DNA of 64,000 nucleotides from DATFVA01 sp963743325 (GTDB taxonomy: Bacteria; Bacteroidota; Ignavibacteria; Ignavibacteriales; Ignavibacteriaceae), in contig CAVUOZ010000013.1 in assembly GCA_963743325.1 (NCBI GenBank), forward strand, positions 166,146 to 230,145. The letters run 5' to 3'. The notes under the pieces are model-generated. The model searched no databases and had not been told where the DNA came from. It saw nothing but the letters and a program-made list of their open reading frames with translations. Positions 47,867-56,644 of the stretch are shown piece by piece; the first letter of the stretch is position 1; each line of letters opens with the position of its first letter. A program made the position numbers and the translations under genes.

Positions 47867-48048
47867 TAATATTTTGGTTTGCCCTGCATCACGTCCGTGT
47901 GTTCATTTATTAGTACATCTTTGTGCAGCAAAATATTCTCTTTGCTCTGAACAACTTGAAAAAAATTCATACCCTGCGAAAGAGCTTCGGTTACAGCGCA
48001 CAAACTGCACAAAAAAGTAACAAAATAGAATAATTTTGTATAAAGCAT
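47863..48048 (-). CDS. Possible small secreted peptide
   Basis: A 61-residue frame from ATG 48048 has a signal-peptide-like start (MLYTKLFYFVTFLCSLCAVTE, then ALSQ). A short polar body follows and ends at a stop that overlaps the stop of the large lamin-tail gene. There is no clear ribosome binding site. It may be a gene remnant like the one near 4215, rather than a functional gene. Confidence 0.25.
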   Translation of the reverse strand: MLYTKLFYFVTFLCSLCAVTEALSQGMNFFQVVQSKENILLHKDVLINEHTDVMQGKPKYY

Positions 48049-48060
48049 CCAGTGGCACAA

Positions 48061-48530
48061 CGATTGCGAGTCTGTTTACATATCAAAATAAATATTTAAT
48101 GATTCTGGAAACGTTGAATAAATTGAAGATACGTGTAAATAAAAACTGATAATACGTAAAGAGCTAAAACACAGAATCATTCATTTTTATACGGCCGCTT
48201 AAAAAAGCGGCACTTCTTTTTTAAACTTTTCCGTAACTCACACGGTCTAAATATCAAATCCCGTAAATTGAGCGTGAGCTTTTGACCACTTGTTCTTTAA
48301 TATTATTGTAGTAAGAATTATTTCTTCTACAGGATGAAAATGGGTTTATGATTCCTGATTCTATATTTGTCAGAAGATTTAAGTGAACAGGTTTTGAGTA
48401 TATGCCGGCCCGGTAAAAGAGGAATCATAAAAAAGCCGTAAAGTTTTTTAGACTTTGCGGCTTTTTTTATTTGTATTAAATTAAATGTCGAAAGAAAATT
48501 AAGTATAAAAATGTATCCGGGAGATATAAA
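48061..48530. other. Intergenic region ending in a strong terminator
   Basis: No gene is recognised in about 470 bases. A small GCCGC-TTAAAAAA-GCGGC hairpin lies near 48193-48210. The strong terminator at 48428-48469 is upstream of the next gene rather than after an obvious one, so a short untranslated transcript may end there. Confidence 0.4.
48428..48469 (+). terminator. Rho-independent terminator without an obvious gene
   Basis: AAAAAGCCGTAAAGT pairs with ACTTTGCGGCTTTTT (one G-T pair) around a seven-base loop, with seven T residues at the end. It works best on the plus strand, and the A-run on the other side gives some activity on the minus strand. The nearest plus-strand gene ends 560 bases upstream. 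Confidence 0.75.
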
Positions 48531-48950
48531 ATGAGATATATTTACCTCTTTTTAACTGCTGTTTTATTTTTTAGCGGCTGCAGCTCCGATAAGAACAAAG
48601 ATGAACAGGAAATTAAAGATGTTATTTATAAAAATATTGAAGCCGGCAATAATGAAGATGTGGCTGCATATATAAGTACCATGGATAAGGATAACCGTAA
48701 TTTTGAGAGACTTGAAGATATGATGAATACAATTTTCAGGACTTATGATCTTAAATACCAGGTTAAAGATATTAAGGTGCTTGAGATTAAAGATAATGAA
48801 GCCAAAGTGCAGTTTGTCCAGATAACAAAAAAAGTTGAGGGTCCTACCTTCAGGGATAACAGGATTGAAGGAGTTCATACACTTCATAAAACTGAAGGAC
48901 AATGGAAAATTTACGATACGCAGATTACCAAAATGGATTATCTCAATTGA
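48531..48950 (+). CDS. NTF2-like lipoprotein
   Basis: A 139-residue lipoprotein with signal and lipobox FFSGC (Cys at residue 17). The body, EQEIKDVIYKNIEAGNNEDVAAYISTMDKDN, has the helical start of SnoaL/NTF2-like domains, and the final strands carry VHTLHKTEGQWKIYDTQI. Such domains usually bind a small ligand or another protein. GGGAGA lies 8 bases before the ATG. It resembles the exported protein at 61378 in size and layout (helix, then QW/DWRI strand), so the two may be distant relatives. Confidence 0.75.
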   Translation: MRYIYLFLTAVLFFSGCSSDKNKDEQEIKDVIYKNIEAGNNEDVAAYISTMDKDNRNFERLEDMMNTIFRTYDLKYQVKDIKVLEIKDNEAKVQFVQITKKVEGPTFRDNRIEGVHTLHKTEGQWKIYDTQITKMDYLN

Positions 48951-49031
48951 AATAAGAACTAAGAATAAAAGAGATGGGTGAAATACGATATAGGGTAATG
49001 CCGGAGTTTAAAAATACTGGTATGCTGACCT

Positions 49032-49595
49032 ATGAACCTATTAATTAATCTTCCTTCTGTCAGACAGATGAAAATAATCGTTGATGATAATGTATTTCTG
49101 GACCAGCCTAATAAAAAGGATAAAGAGAGCCTCATTTCATTTTTAACGGATAAAGAGATTTATAACAACACACTGAGACTTCCGTATCCATATACTTCAA
49201 AGGATGCCGACTGGTGGATTAAGTATGTAGAAGAGAACCGCAAGAGATCAGGCATGCTGCTGAATTTCGCAATACGTGATAAAGATAAGAAATTAATGGG
49301 CGGCATTAGCTATCATGCCAGGTACGGATTGAATTCACATAAGGATGAACTGGGATACTGGCTTGCAAGAAAATACTGGAATAAAGGAATAATGAGCAAG
49401 GTCGTAAAATGTTTCTGTCAATATGGTTTTGATTCTCTTCATTTGATAAGAATTGAGGCTACTGTTTTTGAAAACAACGTGAGTTCCTGCAGGGTGCTTG
49501 AGAAATGCGGATTTGAATACGAAGGAACACTTAAAAAATATTATTTGAAAGACGGAAATTTTATAGATGTCCGGCTTTATGCTGTCACAAAATAA
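49032..49595 (+). CDS. GNAT acetyltransferase, RimJ/RimL type
   Basis: A 187-residue acetyltransferase. The acetyl-CoA-binding region is GYWLARKYWNKGIMSKVVKCFCQYGFD, and the strand VFENNVSSCRVLEKCGFEYEGTLKKYYLKDG is the standard RimJ/RimL ending. Substrates of the family range from ribosomal proteins to antibiotics, so none is assigned. The ATG at 49032 is used; an ATG at 49068 (MKIIVDDNVFL) is also possible and would remove twelve residues. It is followed after 12 bases by a DinB-family gene and then a cupin, forming a three-gene operon. Confidence 0.88.
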   Translation: MNLLINLPSVRQMKIIVDDNVFLDQPNKKDKESLISFLTDKEIYNNTLRLPYPYTSKDADWWIKYVEENRKRSGMLLNFAIRDKDKKLMGGISYHARYGLNSHKDELGYWLARKYWNKGIMSKVVKCFCQYGFDSLHLIRIEATVFENNVSSCRVLEKCGFEYEGTLKKYYLKDGNFIDVRLYAVTK

Positions 49596-49607
49596 AAGGA
49601 GAGAAAT

Positions 49608-50063
49608 ATGTTCTCAGAATGGTTAATTGAGATGCTTGAAAATGACCTTGGTAAATTAAAAAATGAGATTAATCTTTATAAAGATGAAAAGGATATATGG
49701 ATTGTAAAGGGAGAGATATCTAATTCTGCAGGTAATTTATGCCTGCATCTTCTGGGAAACCTGAATCACTTTATAGGTCATTTAATCGGGGGTACCAGGT
49801 ATCAAAGAGACCGTGAGCTCGAGTTTTCTGATAAGAATATTCAGCGTACAGAGTTAAATGAAAGGATTGATGCTTTAATTGAAGTAATAAAAAAATCGCT
49901 CCCGAAGATCAAGGATGAGGATATGTATAAAACTTTCCCGGAAAAGGTCAGCGGAAAAATAAGAGAATATGGTTTTACGCTTATTTATTTTACCAATCAT
50001 TTTAATTATCATCTGGGACAGATAAACTATCACAGAAGGTTAATTACAGGAGAGAAAAAATGA
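49608..50063 (+). CDS. DinB-family (DUF1572) protein
   Basis: A 151-residue four-helix protein of the DinB/YfiT superfamily. The motif LCLHLLGNLNHFIGHLIGG in helix two and FTNHFNYHLGQINYHRRL in the last helix provide His residues that bind a metal ion in this family. AAGGAGAG lies 6 bases before the ATG, a strong ribosome binding site. Members are metal-dependent thiol transferases or enzymes of unknown substrate. It sits between the acetyltransferase and the cupin, so it may take part in small-molecule detoxification or modification; that is inference. Confidence 0.85.
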   Translation: MFSEWLIEMLENDLGKLKNEINLYKDEKDIWIVKGEISNSAGNLCLHLLGNLNHFIGHLIGGTRYQRDRELEFSDKNIQRTELNERIDALIEVIKKSLPKIKDEDMYKTFPEKVSGKIREYGFTLIYFTNHFNYHLGQINYHRRLITGEKK

Positions 50064-50416
50064 AAGTCAATTTGAACGAAAAACTTTCTGCAGTAAAGGA
50101 TTACTGGAGCCCTAAAATTATAGGGGAATTAAATGGCCAGTATGTCAAAGTCGTAAAGCTTAAAGGTTCATTTATCTGGCATCACCATGAAAATGAAGAT
50201 GAATTATTCCTGGTTTTAAAAGGAATTCTCAAAATTCATCTGAAGGATAAAACCGTTCAATTAAATGAAGGCGAGTTTTTTATTGTTCCGAAAGGAGTTG
50301 AACATAAGCCTGTTGCCGAAGAGGAAGTTCATATTCTCCTGTTTGAACCTGCTGAAACATTAAATACCGGCAATGTGAAGAATGAAAGAACTGTGTATAA
50401 CCCGGAGAGGATTTAA
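50060..50416 (+). CDS. Cupin-domain protein
   Basis: A 118-residue cupin. The metal-binding motifs are FIWHHHENEDELFLVLKG (two His and a Glu) near residues 33-50 and EHKPVAEEEVHILLFEP for the last His near 77. The ATG overlaps the TGA of the DinB gene, so the two are translated together after the strong ribosome binding site GGAGAG. The family includes small oxygenases and sugar isomerases, but no substrate can be assigned. Confidence 0.88.
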   Translation: MKVNLNEKLSAVKDYWSPKIIGELNGQYVKVVKLKGSFIWHHHENEDELFLVLKGILKIHLKDKTVQLNEGEFFIVPKGVEHKPVAEEEVHILLFEPAETLNTGNVKNERTVYNPERI

Positions 50417-50783
50417 CCGGTAATACTAGATTGTAGAGCAAAACACCGTTCCTGTTTACCTGCCCTCAAGCAGGCAGGAAAGCCGCTCTACAGATAGAAC
50501 TTACTGAGTTGCAACCTTTAATCTATTTAAAAAATCACTATCAATTTTACTGCAATAAATGAAGTAACCACAACCAGCAGGATTAACTGCACGGTTCTGT
50601 TCCTTCGAACCGTCCGCCCATCAGTAATCCCTTTAATAAATTCATTATTGATTTTTATTGCCGGACATCCTGGCTGTTTAATTATTGAGTTCTGACACGG
50701 CTCATAATTTCATTTTCGCTGATTGACTATAGAGGAAACTTTTGGTAGGTTTTATTACCATCAATAACGATGAGAGGGTAACT
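50417..50783. other. Intergenic region with nested hairpin
   Basis: About 370 bases without a gene. The left part holds a hairpin TGTAGAGC/GCTCTACA (50432-50492) with a second palindrome in its loop. The rest is AT-rich with no notable signals. Confidence 0.45.
50432..50492. repeat. Hairpin repeat with palindrome in its loop
   Basis: The outer arms TGTAGAGC (50432-50439) and GCTCTACA (50485-50492) are perfect inverted repeats. The loop has AAAACACCGTT, then the palindromic block 50451-50478, whose core is CCTGC-CCTCAA-GCAGG and which ends GCAGG. It is a member of the ACCTGC...GCAGGT family, placed inside another hairpin as at 38301, 55635 and 59638. Confidence 0.65.
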
Positions 50784-51203
50784 ATGAAAAGAATATATAC
50801 TCTTTTTTTCTCAATTTCGTCTCTTATATTATTCTCACTTTTTATTCTATACGGCTGCAGCAATAATCATTATGAGAAGAAGCAGCTCGATAAAGGGGAA
50901 TTGTATTTTGATAAAAGCATTTCCCGGGATAAGGTTGAAAGTCTCAGCAGATTTATTAACCAGTGTGAAATTTTTAACGATGAAGTAAATAGAGCGCGGC
51001 TTGCAAAATCAGGCAGTACATATGAATTAAGCCTGAGTGTTCCGGCTGAGTTGCTTAAGAGCGATCAGTACCAGGATTATGCTGAAGTTCTTGCAATGCA
51101 GTTATCAGATGAAGTTTTTGATCGTGCACTGGTAAAAATACATCTCACGGATGATGACTTTAATCCGAAAGTCACAAGATTATCCTGGCAGAAAAAGCAA
51201 TAG
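50784..51203 (+). CDS. Hypothetical lipoprotein
   Basis: A 139-residue lipoprotein (MKRIYTLFFSISSLILFSLF, then ILYGC with the lipobox Cys). I chose ATG 50784 because GAGGG lies 6 bases upstream; a frame starting 42 bases earlier has no such signal. The body has charged helices and strands (KGELYFDKSISRDKVESLSR, SVPAELLKSDQYQDYAEVLA) without a recognisable domain. It ends one base before the stop of the convergent T9SS cargo gene. Confidence 0.7.
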   Translation: MKRIYTLFFSISSLILFSLFILYGCSNNHYEKKQLDKGELYFDKSISRDKVESLSRFINQCEIFNDEVNRARLAKSGSTYELSLSVPAELLKSDQYQDYAEVLAMQLSDEVFDRALVKIHLTDDDFNPKVTRLSWQKKQ

Positions 51204-51204
51204 A

Positions 51205-52563
51205 TTATTTGAGCAGAAGAATTTTTTGTGTCTTAAAGTGATCACCGGTTTCAAGACGTATGAAATAAATACCCGATGCAAGATCTGAAGCATTAATTAG
51301 AAGCTTATGATTTCCCGCTTCAGACTCGCCGTCATATAAATTTTTAACCTCCCTGCCCAGCATATCAAATAGGTTTATTTTCACATTACTTTTTTCGGGC
51401 AGAGTATAAATAACATTTGTCGATGGATTAAACGGATTCGGGTACACCTGAAGATTATAACTTAAAGGTATTTGGTTGTCTTCTTTAACATCAGTTACCA
51501 TTGTGGTTTGATGCAGATATACATAGGGTGAGTCAATTAAAGCGTTTCGCGGGTTCCATAATCTGCTTATATCTATTGTATTAATTAACTGTCCTGTGTT
51601 AATATTATAAATAAGCAAACTGTCTCCTGAGAATTGCGTGGCGAAAGTAAAATCATCGTTTATAGTCAGTCCGCCTCCCGCGACAATCACAGTTTCATTT
51701 ATAAAGGAAGTATCGGCAGGGTTATATTCATACTTAACTAAATCCGGATAATCGTACAAATACAGGAAACCGTTTCTGTATGCCCAGTACTGATCGAAAC
51801 TATTAAAGAACTGCTTTACAAAATGGAAGGTGTTATTCTCAAGCTGAAATAAATATATACCATATCCCATGTAAGGTAATGAATCAACTCCGGCAATGTA
51901 GAGTGAATCATCTAAATGAATGATTTCATATGGGGCAACAGGAATTTCAAAATATATTTTTTCAGCATTTGTTGTGTCGAAATTAGGCGAATTTGAAAGA
52001 TCGAGAAGATAAAAATCATAAGCTGTCTCAAAAGTATCTTTTTTAAAAACAGTCAGATACTTCTCATTTACTTTTCCAGCGATATAATCCAGATCACCAT
52101 AATAATTTCTAGGTAGAATGCTTATTTCATCATTATCAGAAATGAACGACATATTATAAACTCCGTTCATCAGCCAGGTGCCGTTTTCGACTCTGAAAGG
52201 AACAGTATTATAAATTATATATGGTTCAGGCACGTCATAATATCCCACCCACCAGCCGTAGGATTCTGAGGTAGCATTGACAAAATTTTCAAGTGAAAGT
52301 AGCGTGGTGAGTCCGAAGCTGGTAACGTCCTGTTCTTTATGTTTCTCAAATAATGTGCTCTGTGGAGTATGGATAATGTCTGTATAATTTGAATTGATAT
52401 AGCCGTTGGAATCACTATAACTCAACCAGTTTCCCATTGTATCTGAGGGATTTACCTGGTTCGCATCAAAAGGAATTCTTATAAGATTTCCATAAACGGC
52501 AGAATACTGCGCAGATACAAGTGAAGAAAAAAGAATAAAACCGAAAATAATCCTGGTTAACAT
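51205..52563 (-). CDS. T9SS cargo protein
   Basis: A 452-residue exported protein with signal peptide MLTRIIFGFILFSSLVSAQ. Its central part has alternating Tyr/Asp-rich strands suggesting a beta-propeller, without BNR motifs. From about residue 375 the type A sorting domain appears (NLQVYPNPFNPSTNVIYTL ... VKINLFDMLGREV ... SGIYFIRLE ... KILLLK). This is needed for export by T9SS and attachment at the cell surface. No catalytic motif is visible. Confidence 0.82.
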   Translation of the reverse strand: MLTRIIFGFILFSSLVSAQYSAVYGNLIRIPFDANQVNPSDTMGNWLSYSDSNGYINSNYTDIIHTPQSTLFEKHKEQDVTSFGLTTLLSLENFVNATSESYGWWVGYYDVPEPYIIYNTVPFRVENGTWLMNGVYNMSFISDNDEISILPRNYYGDLDYIAGKVNEKYLTVFKKDTFETAYDFYLLDLSNSPNFDTTNAEKIYFEIPVAPYEIIHLDDSLYIAGVDSLPYMGYGIYLFQLENNTFHFVKQFFNSFDQYWAYRNGFLYLYDYPDLVKYEYNPADTSFINETVIVAGGGLTINDDFTFATQFSGDSLLIYNINTGQLINTIDISRLWNPRNALIDSPYVYLHQTTMVTDVKEDNQIPLSYNLQVYPNPFNPSTNVIYTLPEKSNVKINLFDMLGREVKNLYDGESEAGNHKLLINASDLASGIYFIRLETGDHFKTQKILLLK

Positions 52564-52650
52564 AAATCCCCCATAAAAGATTATTTAAATAGTTAAAATA
52601 TTTCAGTTCACTGAATTCCCGTGCAAACAACCATAATAATAATGATATTT

Positions 52651-55077
52651 TTAATAACTCTCCATCGGGAAATCATAATTCATATTCTCAAGCGGCAGCA
52701 TATAAAGCGGTATCCCGTTATACTTCAGTCTGAATAAAAGGTGATCGACAGCCGAATTACCCTGTATATCTATTCCGAAAATGTTCGGTAACAGGGAACT
52801 AAAATTAAACCAGGGTGCGTCAGGGTATTCCGCGATTTTATATTCACAACCTTTTAAGCCTGCCTTATCTACTGCTTCTTTTATTGCATCATACAGTCCG
52901 CCGAGCTTGTCAACAAGATTTATATCCTTTCCGTCAATACCCGACCAGACTCTTCCCTGGGCAATTTCCTCGACTTTATCATATTTCATATTTCTTCCTT
53001 CGGCAACTTTACCGACAAAATCATAGTATGATTCCTTAATCATATTTTCTGCTTTGTTCATTTCATCGCCGGTAAGATCACGGTCCGGTAGCGCTACGCC
53101 GATAAACGGGACTCTCATTCCGAAAGGAAGATGGGCATGCTTTCCTATCTGCACCAGGTCTGTCGAAACACCGATATCCTGTTTTAATGATTTATTATAA
53201 TACCATCCACCGATAACACCTATGGAACCTGTTATGGTTGTAGGTGCGGCATAGATCTCATCCCCGTACATTGAAAGCCAATAGCCGCCCGAACCTGCCA
53301 CGTAACCCTGTGACACAATAACCGGTTTATTCTTTTTGCATTTCTTCAATGCTTCAGCCACAATATCTGAAGCCATTCCGTCACCGCCGGGTGAGTCTAC
53401 TCTGAAAACCACCGCTTTAACATTGGGATCATTGGCAACTGATTCTACAACCTTAACAAGGCTTCTCGCTTTTATTCCGTCATCCATCGCGCATATACCA
53501 ATTGCATAGATGACTGCAATTTCCGGTTTCCTCCCCCAGTAATTGTCCTCAGGAAGCTGGAATTCAGTTAAGGACTGCGGTGAAACCAGTGATTTATTTT
53601 CTCCTTCATATTCTGCAATAATTCCTTTTATATCCTCCCACCTGGCAAGGCTGTCAACAAGTTTATTTTTCAATGCAGACCCAGGGAGGAAAAGAGCTGT
53701 TTCATTTACAAGCGTGTCGAATTCATCGGGAGAAATATTTCTACTTTTGCATATGCCGTCTTTTGTCACCTTGTAATAAGCATCAATTACTGCTTTCCAC
53801 TGAATACTATCGGCCTCACTCATACTGGTGCGTGAGAATGTTTCCATTGCCGATTTATACTTAAAATATCTCAATTCCGTAAAGCCTATTCCCAGTTTCT
53901 CAAGCAGTCCTGTGTAATACTGCCTTCCCCAGATATAACCTTCAAGTGTAATGTTTCCCTGCGGATTCATAATAATCTTATCTGCAGCAGAGGCCAGGTA
54001 ATACCCGTCTATGTTTGTGCGGTCGAGGTAAACGATTATATGTTTTCCCCTGCTCTTAAATGCTTCAAGCTTATCCCTCAGCTCCCAGATCATTTCCCTG
54101 TTTATTTCCATGCCGGAGAGATTCAGGACGATACCCGCCACAGTATTATCACCGGCGGCTGCATCTATATCCTCAAGTGTTTTGTAAAGTGTGCTGGAAT
54201 TATCAAACAGTTTATATCTCTGATATTTCATTCCACCGAGCAGATTAAGATTTACATATTCATCTTTAGATTCCAGTTCACGAATAACATTTCTGTCGTA
54301 TGAACCAATCCTGATCCCGTAAATGTTATGATCATATTTCCCGTCATCTGAAAAATGAATTTCAGTGGTAAGTCCAATCCGTCCGAAGCTTAGTTCAAAT
54401 CCGACATTGAAAAAGTGATTTGAGAAATATCTTCCCGAAACTCTTATTCCGGCGAAAGGTTCGACCACAGCACCGGTGCTCCATTTTAAATCATCAGGTA
54501 TTTTACCGTTTCCGAAAACGTAATCGGCAAAAAGAGTAAGGAATTCGTTGCCGAGCGGTCTTACAGCCAGGTCCGCCGCGCCTTCATTATAGTTTGCTGA
54601 TGAGAGATTGCCAAGAAGTCCTAATGATATGTATTTCAACGGCCTGTAGACAGCACCAATCGTAAAGAAAGAAGAGTGATTAAATTCATTTAAATCCCCT
54701 GAAGACCAGCTGTAACCGAAACCTGCGCTGAAAGCCTCAGAACCGAATCCCGTCGATATTTTATAATCACTTACCGAAAGAGAATCTGTTTTTGTGTTTA
54801 CATAGCCGAATCCCAGGTGAGGAAATGAGGCGAATAATCCGTAATGGTTAAAATCATTCCATCTCCCTCTTTCATCGCTGAAAACAAAATAAAGATCAGG
54901 CTGATCAACCAGGGCAAGAAGAGCAGGATTTACATATCCGTACAGCCCGTATTTAAAAGCTCCGGGAGACGCAATATTAAATTCGTCCTGTATGTAATAT
55001 GCCGGTGTCTGAGACTGGCTGAATACAGTTTGAGAGATAGTTATCAGGAACAGAAGTAATTGGCTAAACCGTTTCAT
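52651..55077 (-). CDS. sppA: Signal peptide peptidase SppA with N-terminal barrel-like domain
   Basis: An 808-residue protein. The first 270 residues have a signal peptide and beta-barrel-like strands (GFGYSWSSGDLNEFNHSS and similar). The double-domain S49 peptidase follows. The general-base Lys lies in YFKYKSAMETFSR near residue 405 and the nucleophile Ser in GYVAGSGGYWLSMYGDE near 595, the pair used by E. coli-type SppA. VFRVDSPGGDGMASDIVAE and TTITGSIGVIGGWYY support the active-site fold. An N-terminal membrane-protein part replaces the usual single helix, so this enzyme is probably in the outer envelope. The fusion is unusual compared with E. coli; other Ignavibacteria/Chlorobi may share it. 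Confidence 0.85.
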   Translation of the reverse strand: MKRFSQLLLFLITISQTVFSQSQTPAYYIQDEFNIASPGAFKYGLYGYVNPALLALVDQPDLYFVFSDERGRWNDFNHYGLFASFPHLGFGYVNTKTDSLSVSDYKISTGFGSEAFSAGFGYSWSSGDLNEFNHSSFFTIGAVYRPLKYISLGLLGNLSSANYNEGAADLAVRPLGNEFLTLFADYVFGNGKIPDDLKWSTGAVVEPFAGIRVSGRYFSNHFFNVGFELSFGRIGLTTEIHFSDDGKYDHNIYGIRIGSYDRNVIRELESKDEYVNLNLLGGMKYQRYKLFDNSSTLYKTLEDIDAAAGDNTVAGIVLNLSGMEINREMIWELRDKLEAFKSRGKHIIVYLDRTNIDGYYLASAADKIIMNPQGNITLEGYIWGRQYYTGLLEKLGIGFTELRYFKYKSAMETFSRTSMSEADSIQWKAVIDAYYKVTKDGICKSRNISPDEFDTLVNETALFLPGSALKNKLVDSLARWEDIKGIIAEYEGENKSLVSPQSLTEFQLPEDNYWGRKPEIAVIYAIGICAMDDGIKARSLVKVVESVANDPNVKAVVFRVDSPGGDGMASDIVAEALKKCKKNKPVIVSQGYVAGSGGYWLSMYGDEIYAAPTTITGSIGVIGGWYYNKSLKQDIGVSTDLVQIGKHAHLPFGMRVPFIGVALPDRDLTGDEMNKAENMIKESYYDFVGKVAEGRNMKYDKVEEIAQGRVWSGIDGKDINLVDKLGGLYDAIKEAVDKAGLKGCEYKIAEYPDAPWFNFSSLLPNIFGIDIQGNSAVDHLLFRLKYNGIPLYMLPLENMNYDFPMESY

Positions 55078-55827
55078 TGTAACCTCTATTATTTCCTCAC
55101 CTGAAAACTATAAAGATTTCCATTCATATAAAATTTGAGTGTGATTTACAGGATAAAACCTGCCTGCATCGCAGGCAGATTCTGTAGAGAATCTGCGAAT
55201 GATTCCTAGATACTAATCGGATTAGGCCAAATCGCATGTGCCAATCCGGCGGTTCTCAATCGGATTTATCCGATTGAATGGTCTTCAAAGCCTGGTGATC
55301 TCTAAACCGTTTTTAATTTATCTGCCGTAGACAAGCGATTTACCTTTGGGGGATTTATCCCTCTAAATGAAAAAAAAGATATATAAAAAAAGTACTGAGT
55401 CTGATATTGAAAACCGTTAAAACGGTTAAGGAAGGACGGAAGTGTTTTTGACCTTTTTATACGGGATAGAATCCCGTAGAGAACCACTGCGAAACCACCC
55501 GCTTGCTCGCCTCGTTTCCGACGAGTCGGAGCGGGACGCCGAGGCAGGTCCCGTACAGAATTTGCGAATGATTCCTGGATTCTAATCGGATATATGCCAA
55601 ATCGCACGTTCCAATCCGGTGGTTCTCAATCGGACCTGCTTTGCCGGGCAGGCAGGTTTTATCCGATTGAATTAAATAGATACCCAAAATCCGATCAACC
55701 GTTTTAATTTATCTGCTGGAGGCAGACGGTTTTTTTTCAGAACATTGCCTAATTAAAGATATCACGCCATATTAATTCTCACAGAAAAAATTGGTATTTT
55801 TATTTTATTAATTACCGGCATTTTGGG
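55078..55827. repeat. Intergenic repeat island with a duplicated block
   Basis: No gene is credible in these 750 bases. Two diverged direct copies are present: 55189-55278 and 55558-55671. The second contains an extra 23-bp palindrome at 55635-55657. Other palindromes are CTGCCTGCATCGCAGGCAG at 55161-55179, AACCGTT-AA-AACGGTT at 55412-55427 and ACGGGATAGAATCCCGT at 55461-55477. A long-form GC-rich palindrome lies at about 55496-55549 (GCTCGCCTCGTTTCCGACGA and so on). Confidence 0.75.
55635..55657. repeat. Palindrome inserted in one of two duplicated blocks
   Basis: A 23-bp insert (begins CCTGCTTTGCC, ends GGCAGGT) splits the palindrome CAATCGGA...TCCGATTG. The sister copy at 55258-55275 has the unbroken palindrome, AATCGGAT-TT-ATCCGATT. 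The insert lies within one or two bases of its centre. It has the form ACCTGC...GCAGGT when the neighbouring A is included. Confidence 0.75.
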
Positions 55828-56559
55828 ATGATAGAAATACACGATTTACATAAAGGTTTCGGAAATAAGGCTGTGCTCACCGGCGTTAACCTGCAGATAA
55901 ATAAAGGGCAGACCATGGTTATCATCGGCAGAAGCGGATGCGGGAAAAGTGTTCTTATAAAACATATAGTAGGACTGCTTCAGCCCGACTCCGGATGGGT
56001 TAAAGTTGAAGGTGAAATTGTTTCCGAGCTTTCATTCAATGACCTTTATGAATTGAGAAAAATGTTCGGGTTCCTTTTCCAGGGTTCTGCATTGTTTGAT
56101 TCACTTACTGTAGAGGAAAATGTCGCTCTTCCGCTTGAAGAATCTAAAAACGGGTATTCAAAAGCAGAGATTGAAAAGATAGTTAAGGAAAAACTTGATA
56201 TCGTCGGTTTGAAGGATATATACAAACTTAAACCCGCTGAACTTTCGGGGGGAATGAAGAAACGGGTAGGACTTGCAAGAGCGCTTGTCACAGATCCTGA
56301 ATATATACTTTATGATGAACCCACTACCGGCCTTGATCCTATAATGTCAGATTCAATAGATATTTTAATAAAAGAATTAAGTCAGAAACTAAATGTTACG
56401 TCTGTTGTTGTGACCCACGATTTATACAGCGTAAAAAATGTAGCAGATAAAGTAGCAATGATGCACGATGGTAAAATTCATTTTGAGGGAACACCTGAAG
56501 AATTGCTAAATTCGAATGATCCCGACATAATTAATTTTATAAAACGCGCAGGCGGATAG
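55828..56559 (+). CDS. ABC transporter ATPase, MlaF type
   Basis: A 243-residue ATP-binding protein of the MlaF/Ttg2A family that maintains outer-membrane lipid asymmetry. The Walker A motif GRSGCGKS lies at residues 36-43, the Q-loop in FLFQGSALFDSLTVEENV near 85, the signature LSGGMKKRVGLARAL near 138 and Walker B LYDEPTTGLDP near 161. FQGSALFDSLTVEENV and the switch VVVTHDL are characteristic of this family. The genes for the permease and the MCE protein are not adjacent here, so the partners must be elsewhere. Confidence 0.85.
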   Translation: MIEIHDLHKGFGNKAVLTGVNLQINKGQTMVIIGRSGCGKSVLIKHIVGLLQPDSGWVKVEGEIVSELSFNDLYELRKMFGFLFQGSALFDSLTVEENVALPLEESKNGYSKAEIEKIVKEKLDIVGLKDIYKLKPAELSGGMKKRVGLARALVTDPEYILYDEPTTGLDPIMSDSIDILIKELSQKLNVTSVVVTHDLYSVKNVADKVAMMHDGKIHFEGTPEELLNSNDPDIINFIKRAGG

Positions 56560-56644
56560 GCTTCTTCCCTCATATTTTAAATCACAACCTTCATCTCACC
56601 TTTTTTTTAGATTATCGGCTGGTAATCATCCGGGTTTTGGCACT

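Noticed and set aside
55302..55687. Two overlapping minus-strand frames in the repeat island
   Set aside because: They consist of translated palindromes and duplicated blocks, not a protein sequence.
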